Source: a virus
DNA: 26,225 nt
Direction: 5' to 3' (one strand)
Virus record (IMG/VR): IMGVR_UViG_3300030109_004199
Span: 1 to 26,225 of that record
Positions 4,681-13,589 of the stretch are shown piece after piece. Below the pieces are notes generated by a model. The model was given only the letters and a program-made list of their open reading frames with translations. It did no database searches and had not been told where the DNA came from. A program made the translations under genes and the position numbers. Numbering within the stretch: position 1 is the stretch's first letter; each line of letters opens with the position of its first letter.

Positions 4681-4806
4681 ATGCCAAAAGTTGGAGGTAA
4701 AAAGTTTTCTTATACAAAGAAAGGTAAAGCTGCTGCTAAGAAGTACGCTAAAAGAACTGGTAAGAAAATGACTAAAAAAACTAAAAGCACTAAAAAGAAA
4801 TACTAG
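4681..4806 (+). CDS. Lys-rich micro-protein, 41 aa
   Basis: A 41-codon frame with AGGAGGTG eight bases upstream of ATG 4681. It starts MPKVGGKKFSYTKKGKAAAK, then KKYAKRTGKKMTKK, and is about half basic residues. The pattern KxFxYTxKGKxxAxxYAK suggests one amphipathic helix flanked by flexible basic tails. Its TAG shares a G with the GTG start of the large terminase (TAGTG), so translation is coupled to terminase. Probably a DNA-binding packaging or virion accessory protein (inference). Confidence 0.8.
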   Translation: MPKVGGKKFSYTKKGKAAAKKYAKRTGKKMTKKTKSTKKKY

Positions 4807-6359
4807 TGGCTAACGTCAATTTTCATAATGTATCTAAGGAGGAGGAAGCTTTATTATTAGCAAGTAAAGATTTAATTGCATTTGGTAAACTATTTCTTCA
4901 AGACGATTTTATGCGTTCTGAAACTCCTCCATTTCATTATGAGATTGCCGATACTATTACAGATAAAGAAAAAAGACAAACAGCTATTATATTGCCTAGG
5001 GGTCATGGTAAGACTGTACTAACTAAATGCGATATATTGCAATCTTTTTGTTTTACAAAAGAACCTTTGTTCTATGGCTGGGTGTCTGCAACTGCTAAAC
5101 TTGCGACAGGAAATATGGATTATATAAAATATCATTTGGAATTTAATGAAAGAATTTTGTATTATTTTGGTAGTCTTAAAGGCACAAAATGGACAGAAAC
5201 AGATGTTGAAACTAAAAACAATTGTAAGTTGATTTCCAAGTCTAATATTTCAGGAATAAGAGGCGGTGCTAAACTACATAAAAGATATGATTTAATAATA
5301 CTGGATGATTTTGAAGATGAAAATAACACAATTACCCCTGAAGCGAGAGCTAAGAACAGCAACCTTATTACTGCGGTGGTTTTCCCAGCTCTTGAGCCTG
5401 GTACTGGCAGGCTTCGTATTAACGGTACACCTGTGCATTATGATAGTTTCATCAATAATCTCATCGTCAACTATGAAAAATCTGTTAAAGAGAGTAAAGA
5501 ATTTTCTTGGGATGTAGTCCTTAAAAAAGCAATATTGTCAGACGGAACTATGTTATGGAATAGTTGGTTTGGTAAAAAAGAAATGGAAAGAAAGAAAAAG
5601 TTTTATGCTGATTCTGGACAGCCATATAAATTTTACCAAGAATATATGATGGAAGTTCAAAGTGCTGATGATTCAATATTTACAAGAAATCATATAAAAT
5701 ACTGGGAAGGCTTATTTAGCTATGAAGAAGAATCAGATTTATGTTTTGTAAACATAGATGGAGAATTAAAGCCTATAAATGTTTTTGTTGGAGTCGACCC
5801 AGCGACAGATAGTCAAAGAAGAGATGCTGACTATAGTGTGTTACTTGCAATTGGGGTGGATGCAGATAATAACATATACGTTTTAGACTATCTGAGAAAA
5901 AGAGGTATACCTGTTTTAGGAATACCAGGAGAGAGGAATAAAGGCATAGTAGATTACATGTTTGATTATTCTTCAATATACCATCCCAGTTTATTTGTAG
6001 TAGAAGATACGACAATGTCTAAACCTGTATTTCAGGCTCTTAGAGCAGAAACTAGAAGGAGAAACGATTTTAGTGTTAGATTTAAAGAAGAAAAACCTGG
6101 AACTCGAATGAGTAAAAGAGATAGAATACAAGAGATACTAGCACAAAGATTTGCAATAGGTCAGATACATCTTAAAAAAGAACAGTATGACTTAGAGCAC
6201 GAAATAATAACCTTCGGCCCTCGTATGGGACATGATGATGCAATAGATGCTTTAGCTTATGCATGTAAGTATGCTAATCCACCGATTGGAATCAAAGAAG
6301 AAAAGAAGGGAAGATTTTATAAAAAAAAGCCTCAAGTTAAATCTTGGGTTATAGCTTAA
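4806..6359 (+). CDS. terL: Terminase large subunit (ATPase-nuclease)
   Basis: 517 residues with all the hallmarks of the DNA-packaging motor. The N-terminal ATPase has Walker A LPRGHGKT (63-70), Walker B LIILDD (163-168) and a coupling motif INGTPVH (206-212). The C-terminal RNase H-like nuclease has VGVDPATD (Asp331), FVVED (Glu400) and GHDDAIDALA (Asp477/478/481). Using the prohead portal as docking site, it translocates DNA and cuts concatemers. It starts at GTG 4806, coupled to the preceding stop; no ATG in frame offers a better start. Length is normal for the family. The stretch encoding residues about 177-225 is visibly richer in G+C than the flanks. Confidence 0.95.
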   Translation: MANVNFHNVSKEEEALLLASKDLIAFGKLFLQDDFMRSETPPFHYEIADTITDKEKRQTAIILPRGHGKTVLTKCDILQSFCFTKEPLFYGWVSATAKLATGNMDYIKYHLEFNERILYYFGSLKGTKWTETDVETKNNCKLISKSNISGIRGGAKLHKRYDLIILDDFEDENNTITPEARAKNSNLITAVVFPALEPGTGRLRINGTPVHYDSFINNLIVNYEKSVKESKEFSWDVVLKKAILSDGTMLWNSWFGKKEMERKKKFYADSGQPYKFYQEYMMEVQSADDSIFTRNHIKYWEGLFSYEEESDLCFVNIDGELKPINVFVGVDPATDSQRRDADYSVLLAIGVDADNNIYVLDYLRKRGIPVLGIPGERNKGIVDYMFDYSSIYHPSLFVVEDTTMSKPVFQALRAETRRRNDFSVRFKEEKPGTRMSKRDRIQEILAQRFAIGQIHLKKEQYDLEHEIITFGPRMGHDDAIDALAYACKYANPPIGIKEEKKGRFYKKKPQVKSWVIA

Positions 6360-6369
6360 AGGAGTAATT

Positions 6370-7455
6370 ATGGCTAATCAAGTAATGGAACAAGATGGGA
6401 GTTATTTTTCAGTAAATCCTGCTAGTAGAAATATGAGAGAATTAAAACCTGAAGAATTAAATGATTATTTATTAAATAAAAGACAATTAACACCAAATGA
6501 TATGGAAAGAATATTAGGTAAACCTATTAATCAAATATCTAATCAGGAAATTGCAAAATTTATTACTGGAAATTTTAAAACTACTAGCGGCTGGCCAGAT
6601 AGTGAAGCACAACTAAATGATTCAGGTGAAGTTAATATAGATTATAGCAATCCTAATCAATCTTTATATCAAAAAGCAATGGTAGATTTAGCTTCTGAAA
6701 GAGGAGCTGTTAGTGGTATGAAAAATGTTGATGGTAGCAGAGCTATGAATTTTGCTAGAACAATAGAGCTTCCTTCAAGTACAGATATAGATATGAGTTC
6801 AAAATCTGTAAGTGACTTTCAAGCTTTTACAGCAGACCAAGCTTTAAAAACTCAACAAATTGCTGACAATTTTGAAAAATATAATTCTAATGCAACCTTT
6901 GATTCTGAATCATCTGCAAATCTTTTAAAGGATTTAAATCATGAATTTGCAAGTATTGATAGTAGTTATTTAGAAAAACTACATGATGCTTCAAAAAGTA
7001 ATTTAAATTTTACAGGATTAAATAGTGGTAACGCTGTTATTGATGCAGTAAAAGATATGGCTAACAATGATAGACCTTTAGGAGAATCTCTTTATGATGA
7101 ATCTTTAGAAATATTAGATAATATTGTTATGACTAATTTAAAACAAATGAAAAGAGTTGGAGATATATTTGGTGAAAGTGTAGGATATAGAAGAGTTGTA
7201 AAACCTGCAATAGAAATGGTTAGTAAATTTGGAGAAACTGTAGGCAACGCTATCGAGATGGGTTCTGAAAAATTAGCTTCTAAGATGGCTGCTCAAGACC
7301 CTGTAACAAATCAACTTCCTCCTTTACATTTAACTGATGAAGAGTTTAAACAACAGTATATGAATGAAGGATTTGAAGAAACATTTCAAAATACATATGG
7401 CAATATGCCTGAATTAAAAAAATTAGCTGAAGATGAATGGAAGAGTAGTGAGTAA
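6370..7455 (+). CDS. Hypothetical protein between terminase and portal, 361 aa
   Basis: Unrecognised. AAAGGAG lies before ATG 6370, 10 bases after the terminase stop. The N-terminus (residues 20-70) has a helical, degradation-adaptor-like pattern (LKPEELNDYLLNKRQLTPND). The centre is rich in Ser, Asn and Asp and looks extended. Residues 245-300 are helical with many Met, Gly and Ala, and the C-terminus is acidic. There is no signal peptide, membrane helix or catalytic motif. Its place between terminase and portal suggests a head protein (internal, maturation or portal-associated), but this is inference only. Confidence 0.8.
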   Translation: MANQVMEQDGSYFSVNPASRNMRELKPEELNDYLLNKRQLTPNDMERILGKPINQISNQEIAKFITGNFKTTSGWPDSEAQLNDSGEVNIDYSNPNQSLYQKAMVDLASERGAVSGMKNVDGSRAMNFARTIELPSSTDIDMSSKSVSDFQAFTADQALKTQQIADNFEKYNSNATFDSESSANLLKDLNHEFASIDSSYLEKLHDASKSNLNFTGLNSGNAVIDAVKDMANNDRPLGESLYDESLEILDNIVMTNLKQMKRVGDIFGESVGYRRVVKPAIEMVSKFGETVGNAIEMGSEKLASKMAAQDPVTNQLPPLHLTDEEFKQQYMNEGFEETFQNTYGNMPELKKLAEDEWKSSE

Positions 7456-7597
7456 ATCAGTTATAACAACAAAAGATTTAAGTGTTAAAGATAATAGTTC
7501 GTTATCTACAGGAAATGTTAGAAGAAAATATTCTAAAAAAATAAAAAAATCTAATAATATTAAAAAAGCAAATAATAAATACAAAGCAGGAGTTTAA
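7433..7597 (+). CDS. Basic 54-aa protein sharing a motif with the capsid N-arm
   Basis: The frame runs from ATG 7433 (or GTG 7448) to TAA 7597 and overlaps the end of the 361-residue gene. The ribosome binding site is weak, as expected for a coupled gene. The first half is polar; residues 24-33 read LSTGNVRRKY; the rest is Lys/Asn-rich. The major capsid protein has LATGDVRRKY at residues 31-40, so 8 of 10 positions are identical and the DNA is similar too. The stop lies three bases before the portal start, whose ribosome binding site is inside this gene. Possibly a minor head protein that binds the same partner as the capsid arm. Confidence 0.6.
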   Translation: MNGRVVSKSVITTKDLSVKDNSSLSTGNVRRKYSKKIKKSNNIKKANNKYKAGV

Positions 7598-7599
7598 AC

Positions 7600-9885
7600 T
7601 TGGCTAAAAGAAAAGATAAAGTTGCAGAAAAAGTAAAACAAATATATGAGTTTTCTAAAACTGATAATAGAGTTCAATGGGAATATATAAATCAAAAAGG
7701 ATTTGATTTTGCAAATGATAATCAATTAAGTCATGAAGAAAAAGTTTCTTTGCAAGAACAAGGAATGCCTACATTTACAATTAATAGAATAACACCTGTT
7801 GTAGAAATGTTAAATTTTTATGCTACAGCAAATAAACCAAGATGGCAAGCTGTTGGAATAACTGGAGATGATACTGATGTAGCAGCTGTATTTTCAGATA
7901 TAGCAGATTATATATGGAACTATTCTAATGGAGATACGTTGCTTTCAAATGCTGTTAATGATGCTGTTACTAAATCTTTAGGTTATTTGCTTGTTACTGT
8001 AGACCCTGATGCTGATAGAGGTATGGGAGAAATATCTATACAACAACCAGACCCATTTGATATTTATGTTGATAATAAATCAAGAGATATTTTATTTAGA
8101 GATGCTGCCTACGTACTCATCCGCAAAATACTTCCCAAAGGACACCTAGTCCAATTGTTCCCTGATAGCAAGAGAAAAATCATGGCAGCATCTTCTAATC
8201 AAGAATCTTATGATAATTATTCAGAAAAAACTATAGACAATGAGCAAGCTGATTTTCATTATAAAGATATGGATTCTAATAATTCTATATATAGTCAGAA
8301 AGAAAATGAGTTAGTAGAATTTTACGAACTTTATGAAAAAGAAAAAGTAGCTTATATGAATGTATTTTATAAAATTCCACCAGATGAAGCTAAAATTCAA
8401 GAAATAAAAAATATGGCTGCAATGGAAGTTGAAAAAATGAGAATTGAAATGGAAGTTTCTTTAAAAGAAAAATCATTACAAATGGAACAGGCTGTTGAAG
8501 CTGGAGAAATGTTACCAGAAAGAATGCAATTAGAAATGACTAAAGAAGAAGATATGATGGCTAATCAATTACAATCATATGCTGTAGAAATAGAACATAG
8601 ATTGCAAGAAGAATATTCTAAAATGGATAATACAGTTGTTTCGGAAAAAGAATTTAATTTATTATTAAAGGATAAAACATTTGAAAAAAATCTTGTAGAT
8701 AATATAAAATTTCATAAAACTGTTATAAAGCTATGTTGTGTAGTTGGAGATAAAATGTTATATGAAAAATATCTACCAATAGAAGATTATCCTATAGTTC
8801 CGTTTCATTATAAATGGACAGGTACACCTTTTCCTATGAGTGCAGTTTCTCCTTTAATTGGAAAACAAAGAGAAATGAATAAAGCACATCAACTTATGAT
8901 ACATAATGCTTCTCTTGGTTCATCATTAAGATGGATGTATGAAGAAGGTAGTATTGATACAGACTATTGGGAAAAATATTCATCAGCACCTGGGGCTTTA
9001 TTACCTATGAGGCAAGGATATACACCTCCTACTCCAGTACAACCATTTCAGTTAAATAATGCATTTTTTAGTTTAACTCAAACTGGTAAACAGGATATGG
9101 AATACTTAGCTGGTATATATTCTTCTATGCAAGGAGATACAGGAGCTACAAGAGAAATGCCTTATAAAGGTATGTTAGCTATGGATGAATATGGAACTAG
9201 AAGAGTTAAATATTGGTTAAAACATTGTATTGAACCTGGATTAAAACAATTAGGAGAAATAATAAAACAATATTCACAAGGTGTGTATACAGCACATAAA
9301 GTATTTAGAATAGTGCAGCCAAATGCATTGCAAGAAGAAAAAAATATCGAAATAAATGTTCCAATGTATAATGACTTGGGAAGAGTTATAGGAAAATGGA
9401 GAGACTATGAATCTGCTAAATTTGATGTTAGAATAGTATCAGGTTCTACATTGCCTGTTAATAGATGGGCTTATTTATCAGAATTAAAAGAATTAATGAG
9501 ATTAGGAGTTGTAGATGACATAGCTGTTCTTGCTGAAACAGATGTAAGAAATAAAGAAAGTATTGCTCAACGTAAATCTGTAGTAGCACAGCAACAATCT
9601 CAATTACAATCTCAAGAAGACCAAATAAAAGATTTATCTGGAACTGTAGAAACATTGCAAAGACAGCTAGTACAAGCTGGTATTAAAAACAAAGTTATGC
9701 AACAATCTGTTGAAATTAGTAAGCAGACACATGACTCAAGAAGCAATATTGTAAAAGAAGAACTTGAAACTAAAGCACAAATGAAACATTTGAGAAAGGT
9801 TTTAGATACTGAAAATAAACCTGCAGTTCAAGAAAAAGAAAAAATGCAAAAAGAAAATAATGATTTGCAAAATAGAAATTTTTAG
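7600..9885 (+). CDS. Portal protein (P22-like)
   Basis: 761 residues, in the size range of the P22-type portal. Residues 55-160 form the portal wing (FTINRITPVVEMLNFYATAN, then PDPFDIYVD), and about 385-560 form the stem and crown (PIVPFHYKWTGTPFPMSAVS, LIGKQREMNKAHQL, and the PYKGMLAMDEYGTRR segment). Residues 261-350 are an unusual Met/Glu-rich coiled coil, and 640-761 a second Gln/Lys-rich coiled coil. The dodecameric ring sits at one vertex, binds terminase and carries the tail. It starts at TTG 7600, with GGAG eight bases upstream inside the preceding gene. The codons for residues 168-190 form a GC-rich patch unlike the rest. Confidence 0.88.
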   Translation: MAKRKDKVAEKVKQIYEFSKTDNRVQWEYINQKGFDFANDNQLSHEEKVSLQEQGMPTFTINRITPVVEMLNFYATANKPRWQAVGITGDDTDVAAVFSDIADYIWNYSNGDTLLSNAVNDAVTKSLGYLLVTVDPDADRGMGEISIQQPDPFDIYVDNKSRDILFRDAAYVLIRKILPKGHLVQLFPDSKRKIMAASSNQESYDNYSEKTIDNEQADFHYKDMDSNNSIYSQKENELVEFYELYEKEKVAYMNVFYKIPPDEAKIQEIKNMAAMEVEKMRIEMEVSLKEKSLQMEQAVEAGEMLPERMQLEMTKEEDMMANQLQSYAVEIEHRLQEEYSKMDNTVVSEKEFNLLLKDKTFEKNLVDNIKFHKTVIKLCCVVGDKMLYEKYLPIEDYPIVPFHYKWTGTPFPMSAVSPLIGKQREMNKAHQLMIHNASLGSSLRWMYEEGSIDTDYWEKYSSAPGALLPMRQGYTPPTPVQPFQLNNAFFSLTQTGKQDMEYLAGIYSSMQGDTGATREMPYKGMLAMDEYGTRRVKYWLKHCIEPGLKQLGEIIKQYSQGVYTAHKVFRIVQPNALQEEKNIEINVPMYNDLGRVIGKWRDYESAKFDVRIVSGSTLPVNRWAYLSELKELMRLGVVDDIAVLAETDVRNKESIAQRKSVVAQQQSQLQSQEDQIKDLSGTVETLQRQLVQAGIKNKVMQQSVEISKQTHDSRSNIVKEELETKAQMKHLRKVLDTENKPAVQEKEKMQKENNDLQNRNF

Positions 9886-9921
9886 AATTAAATTAAATAT
9901 TTAAATTAAGGAGAAATAAAT

Positions 9922-10821
9922 ATGGAAGAAAATACTCAAGGTAACCCAAATTCAGTAGAAGATACTGTATTCGGCTCCGATAGTGATGACTTCTTCACAT
10001 CTCTTGAAAATAACGTTAATAGCGGTATTCAAGATGATAATGCACAAAATGTTCAAAATGAGGCAACCTCTGTTCAGCAGAGCCCTAATAAAGTAGAACA
10101 TGCTGGGCAACAGGTATCACAAGGTTCTGAAATGTCTGAATTAGACACATTAAAGAAACGCTATAGTGATTCCAGTCGTGAAGCTCAAAGAATGCGAGCC
10201 CAACTCAATGAGTTGCAACCTTACGTTCCTGTGTTAGAAGCGATGAAAAAAGATAGCGGCTTAGTAAATCACGTTAGAGATTACTTACAAGATGGGGGCT
10301 CTGTCCCAAAAAATATCAAAGAACAATTAAAGTTAGATGATAACTTTGAATTTGATATGGATGATGTTGTAAATAAACCTGACTCTGATTCTGCTAAAGC
10401 ATTTCATCAAATGGTTGATGGTGTTGCTGCAAGAAGGGTTAATGAAACTGTTGCTGTTCAAGAAAGAGCAAAAGCACAGGCTGATTATAAAGCTGGATTG
10501 CAAAGTAATGCTGCTGAATTTATGCAAAGAAATGGACTAACTGCTCAAGAGTTTAAGAATTTTGTTCAAGAAGCTCAACACAAGTTTCAAACAGAAGGAA
10601 TGACATTTGACGATATGTACATGATTGTTAATAAAGGAAAGGTTAACCAAAATGTTGCTAATGCAACAAAAGAAGATATGCTTAATCAGATGAAGAATGT
10701 TCGTGATATTCCAGTAAGCCAAAGTGGTGCCAACAGTCAAGGTCAAGTATCTAATGGAGATGATGACATCTTCGATGCTTTAAAAGGACTTGATGGTGGC
10801 CTAGATGACATGTTTGGATAA
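9922..10821 (+). CDS. Scaffolding protein (probable)
   Basis: 299 residues with AAGGAG before ATG 9922. It lies between portal and major capsid genes, the classic scaffold position. The composition is typical: an acidic, Asn/Gln/Ser-rich N-terminus (residues 1-70); a coiled-coil helix at about 72-110 (LDTLKKRYSDSSREAQRMRA); a long helical middle; and an acidic C-terminus (DDIFDALKGLDGGLDDMFG). Scaffolds assemble the procapsid with the coat protein and leave before packaging. Similar acidic-aromatic motifs occur at both ends (VFGSDSDDFF near the start, LDDMFG at the end). The early part of the gene has a higher G+C content than its neighbours. Confidence 0.8.
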   Translation: MEENTQGNPNSVEDTVFGSDSDDFFTSLENNVNSGIQDDNAQNVQNEATSVQQSPNKVEHAGQQVSQGSEMSELDTLKKRYSDSSREAQRMRAQLNELQPYVPVLEAMKKDSGLVNHVRDYLQDGGSVPKNIKEQLKLDDNFEFDMDDVVNKPDSDSAKAFHQMVDGVAARRVNETVAVQERAKAQADYKAGLQSNAAEFMQRNGLTAQEFKNFVQEAQHKFQTEGMTFDDMYMIVNKGKVNQNVANATKEDMLNQMKNVRDIPVSQSGANSQGQVSNGDDDIFDALKGLDGGLDDMFG

Positions 10822-10862
10822 GAATCTATTCATCGGTAATAGACTTATTCCAAATTAATATA

Positions 10863-10897
10863 CTCTACTTGAAGGTGCTTAGGCACAGCTGATAGAG
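10863..10897 (+). promoter_or_regulatory. Stem-loop before the major capsid gene
   Basis: In the 100-base gap before the capsid gene, GTGC-TTAG-GCAC (10875-10886) forms a 4-bp stem with a tetraloop, enclosed by CTCTA/TAGAG (10863-10867/10893-10897). The words GTGCTTAGG and GCACAGC found here recur, in swapped order, in the gap at 15914-15943. The capsid ribosome binding site (AAGGAGA) follows. It may be a processing, translational or promoter element; the nearest promoter-like match (TTGAAG with ATAGAG) is weak. Confidence 0.4.
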
Positions 10898-10921
10898 AGT
10901 TAATTAGAAGGAGACGGTCTA

Positions 10922-12532
10922 ATGGCTAAAGATTATTTAAGCGTTATTACGCCTAATACAGACTTAACTGTTTCTGCTTTTGATGGTCGTGGTCCTGGAA
11001 CCAGTACTAATCTTGCTACAGGTGATGTAAGAAGAAAGTACAATTTTGGTGACAGAGTATCAGAATTATCAATTGCACAAGACCCTTTTTTCCGCTTTGT
11101 AAGTAAAGTGGCAAAAAAACCTACTGATGACCCTCAGTTCAAATTTACTGAAAAGAGAAGTTCTTTCCATAAAAGATATGCTTATGTAATGGGATATATC
11201 GGAAGCGATGGTGCTGACGATTTTGGTAATGCTATTTTAGAAGCATATAATGATGGCGGAACAGGGACAAATGTAGTAGCTGGTGATACTCTAAAATTAT
11301 ATATGGCGAGTGATTATAATTACCAGGGAAATGTACAAAACGTGTACGGAAATACTAGTTCGAAAATTGATGTAGGTGTTAGTGGTACTACACCACAATT
11401 TTTTCTTCCTGGTCAAGTAATAAAAATACCTACTATGCAAGCAGACCAAAATTCTGGTGCTACATGGGGTAAAAGTTATATGTTATGCAGAATAAAAGAA
11501 GTTGATACTTCGCCACAAGGTGGTGCAGCTATCGATTCTAAATATCCTGCTCTTGTAACTTGCGAAGTTGTCAAAGCAACAGATTCATCTTATGTTGATT
11601 ACGCTGGTTGGTGGACAGATGCTTTTAGTCCAGGTAATGCTGACGATGATGAAGTAGTTGCTGATAAATCTATCGGAACTGACGCAACTGGTAACCTAGA
11701 GCAAGCTAGAACATATGTTGTTGGCAGTGCTTTTAAAGAAGGAAGTGGATATCCTGAAACATGGGTAGACCAACCTTACTCAAGCAATCATGGTGTAACT
11801 CAAATATGGAAAACTTCATGTGCTATGACTAACACAGCTAGAGCAACTTCATTAAAATATGATGCTAATGAATGGGCTAGAGTCTGGAGAGAAAAGTTAG
11901 TAGAACATAAGTATGATATTGAAACATCATTATTATTTGGGTCTCAATACGAAGATTCAACTAATGGAATAAACTATACTCAAGGTGCTCTTGATTATAT
12001 CACTCAATATGGTAATGCATTTAGTTTAGATACAGCTAGTAAAACAGCTGATAGCTTTTTAGATGATATGTCTAACTATGTTGACCCAAGATATAACAAT
12101 AGTGCTGCTACAGTATTTTTTGTTAGTACAGCAGTTTATAACTGGATGCACAAATTAGGTGGATACATGCATAACAATTTATCATTAGGTAATGCTACTG
12201 ATAATAGAGGTGCTATGTACACAGCTGATTTTGCTTTAACTGGCAAAAAGAAAGTCTTTGGAGTAGATATTACTACATTCTCAACACCTTATGGTGATAT
12301 GAATGTTGCAAGAAATATTCACTTAGACGGTACTCAAGTTAAAATGCTTGGTATTAATATGAAAAACTGTGCATATAGACCATTAGTAGGTAATGGCATT
12401 AACAGAGACACTTCAGTCTACGTAGGAGTTCAAACTTTAGAGAACTCAGGGGTTGACCGTAGAGTAGATTTAATTCTAACTGAAGGTGGCATGGAGTGGT
12501 CAATGGCTGAATCTCATGCTATCTGGACATAA
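10922..12532 (+). CDS. Major capsid protein
   Basis: 536 residues with a strong AAGGAGA site. The N-terminal arm (RRKYNFGDRVSELSIAQDPF, residues 37-56) leads to a core containing DPRYNNSAATVFFVSTAVYN, a GVDITTFSTPYGDM strand-turn and a C-terminal SMAESHAIW. This arrangement is consistent with the HK97 fold, probably the SU10/N4-type capsid branch (assignment from pattern, not from a search). An insertion-like segment (residues about 75-240) rich in Gly, Asp and Thr may be the surface or E-loop extension. Next to the scaffold and decoration-like genes, this is the most abundant virion protein. It shares its TG-D-VRRKY arm motif with the 54-residue protein at 7433. Confidence 0.9.
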   Translation: MAKDYLSVITPNTDLTVSAFDGRGPGTSTNLATGDVRRKYNFGDRVSELSIAQDPFFRFVSKVAKKPTDDPQFKFTEKRSSFHKRYAYVMGYIGSDGADDFGNAILEAYNDGGTGTNVVAGDTLKLYMASDYNYQGNVQNVYGNTSSKIDVGVSGTTPQFFLPGQVIKIPTMQADQNSGATWGKSYMLCRIKEVDTSPQGGAAIDSKYPALVTCEVVKATDSSYVDYAGWWTDAFSPGNADDDEVVADKSIGTDATGNLEQARTYVVGSAFKEGSGYPETWVDQPYSSNHGVTQIWKTSCAMTNTARATSLKYDANEWARVWREKLVEHKYDIETSLLFGSQYEDSTNGINYTQGALDYITQYGNAFSLDTASKTADSFLDDMSNYVDPRYNNSAATVFFVSTAVYNWMHKLGGYMHNNLSLGNATDNRGAMYTADFALTGKKKVFGVDITTFSTPYGDMNVARNIHLDGTQVKMLGINMKNCAYRPLVGNGINRDTSVYVGVQTLENSGVDRRVDLILTEGGMEWSMAESHAIWT

Positions 12533-12543
12533 GGAGGTTAATT

Positions 12544-13020
12544 ATGGCAATTCCAATGTATGGACAAGAAAAAGATGGTAATGTTTTAGGTGGTGTAGTT
12601 CAAAGTAAAGGATATTTGAAAATCGCTGCTGGCGTTACTTTAGACGGTTCTGAAGGTGGAGTAATACATATAGCAGATGCAGATGCATGTGCAATAGTAC
12701 TTCCTGCTATTACAGACGAGCTTAATGGTTTAGAATATAAATTCATTATGGCAGTTGATGCTGGTGCTGATATAACTATTACTTCTAATGATTCTTCTGG
12801 TAATTATTATCAAGGAACTTTAGCAGTACATCAAATAGATGCTGATGATGGTTTTGCAGCTAATGGTACTAGTAATAATATCATTACTATGAATGGTACA
12901 ACTACTGGTGGATTATTAGGTTCTGAGGTTAATTGCAGAGCAGTCGTTGGTGTAGGTTGGGTTGTTTGGGGCAGTGTATCTGGCACAAACGGAACAGCGG
13001 CAACACCATTTAGTGGCTAA
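12544..13020 (+). CDS. Capsid decoration or minor head protein (probable)
   Basis: 158 residues, with AAGGAGGT before ATG 12544 and only 11 bases after the capsid stop. The composition is Gly/Ala/Asp-rich with many short beta strands (VIHIADADACAIVLPAITDE, EYKFIMAVDAGADITITS), like small jelly-roll or beta-sandwich decoration proteins. There is no signal peptide. It starts with a conserved-looking MAIPMYGQEKDGNV. Gene order (scaffold, capsid, this) and strong translation signals suggest a stoichiometric surface protein that stabilises the expanded head. No family confirmed. Confidence 0.65.
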   Translation: MAIPMYGQEKDGNVLGGVVQSKGYLKIAAGVTLDGSEGGVIHIADADACAIVLPAITDELNGLEYKFIMAVDAGADITITSNDSSGNYYQGTLAVHQIDADDGFAANGTSNNIITMNGTTTGGLLGSEVNCRAVVGVGWVVWGSVSGTNGTAATPFSG

Positions 13021-13042
13021 TAGAATACCGTAAATAAATAAT

Positions 13043-13090
13043 GAGTCTGCCTTTCTTCTTGGTTGTTTCTCCAAAAAGAGAGGTAGGCTC
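13043..13090 (+). terminator. Strong 20-position hairpin between head genes
   Basis: The arms 13043-13062 and 13071-13090 pair at 19 of 20 positions around an 8-nt loop. Three G-U wobbles (13046/13087, 13049/13084, 13053/13080) are allowed only on the plus strand, so the RNA made from this operon is what folds. No U-run follows, so it may be a leaky terminator or, like the hairpins of T7-type operons, an RNase III site that separates the abundant capsid messages from those downstream. The next gene's AAGGAG follows 7 bases later. Confidence 0.7.
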
Positions 13091-13112
13091 CTAATTAAGG
13101 AGTTTAAATTAA

Positions 13113-13589
13113 ATGACAACAACAATAAGTAATGCAACAATGACTGTTACTTTAACAGAAAGTGTAAGCTTAAATGGTTCTCAACAAGGAGCAACTAATA
13201 CGTTATCTATTTCTAATATAGATGAAATATATAAAAGGATAGTTAGTGTACCTAATTCAGAAGTAGAAATATTAGCTTTTAGCACAGCTGTTACAACTGG
13301 AACATTTATTGAAAGCGATGTTTTGTATATTAGAATTACAAATAAAGATGACACCAACCATGTTGGATTAATATTTAAAAATGAAAATAATGATGAATTT
13401 GGAGTAAAATTAGACAAAGGTCAATCTTTTATTTACAATGGAGATTTAGCTGGTGGTGTAGTAGACACTATGGATGCTCAAGATGGTGGAGCTGATTTAG
13501 CTGCAAATACATTTGCTGATTTAGTTAATGTTACTGCTTATGCAGATACTGCAGCATGCGATATTGAAATACTTGTAGCTTGTAAATAA
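13113..13589 (+). CDS. Structural protein, 158 aa (beta-rich)
   Basis: 158 residues with AAGGAG about 9 bases before ATG 13113. It is rich in Thr, Ser, Asn and Asp with alternating hydrophobics (TISNATMTVTLTESVSLNG, LYIRITNKDDTNHVGLIFKN) and should be all-beta, like small head- or tail-attachment proteins. The stop overlaps the next ATG (TAATG). No catalytic or membrane signals. The C-terminal CDIEILVACK carries two cysteines. Probably a virion component of the neck or head surface; no family recognised. Confidence 0.6.
   Translation: MTTTISNATMTVTLTESVSLNGSQQGATNTLSISNIDEIYKRIVSVPNSEVEILAFSTAVTTGTFIESDVLYIRITNKDDTNHVGLIFKNENNDEFGVKLDKGQSFIYNGDLAGGVVDTMDAQDGGADLAANTFADLVNVTAYADTAACDIEILVACK

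Noticed and set aside
13041-13094. 17-codon frame over the operon hairpin
   Set aside because: It has no ribosome binding site and the sequence is explained by the hairpin.
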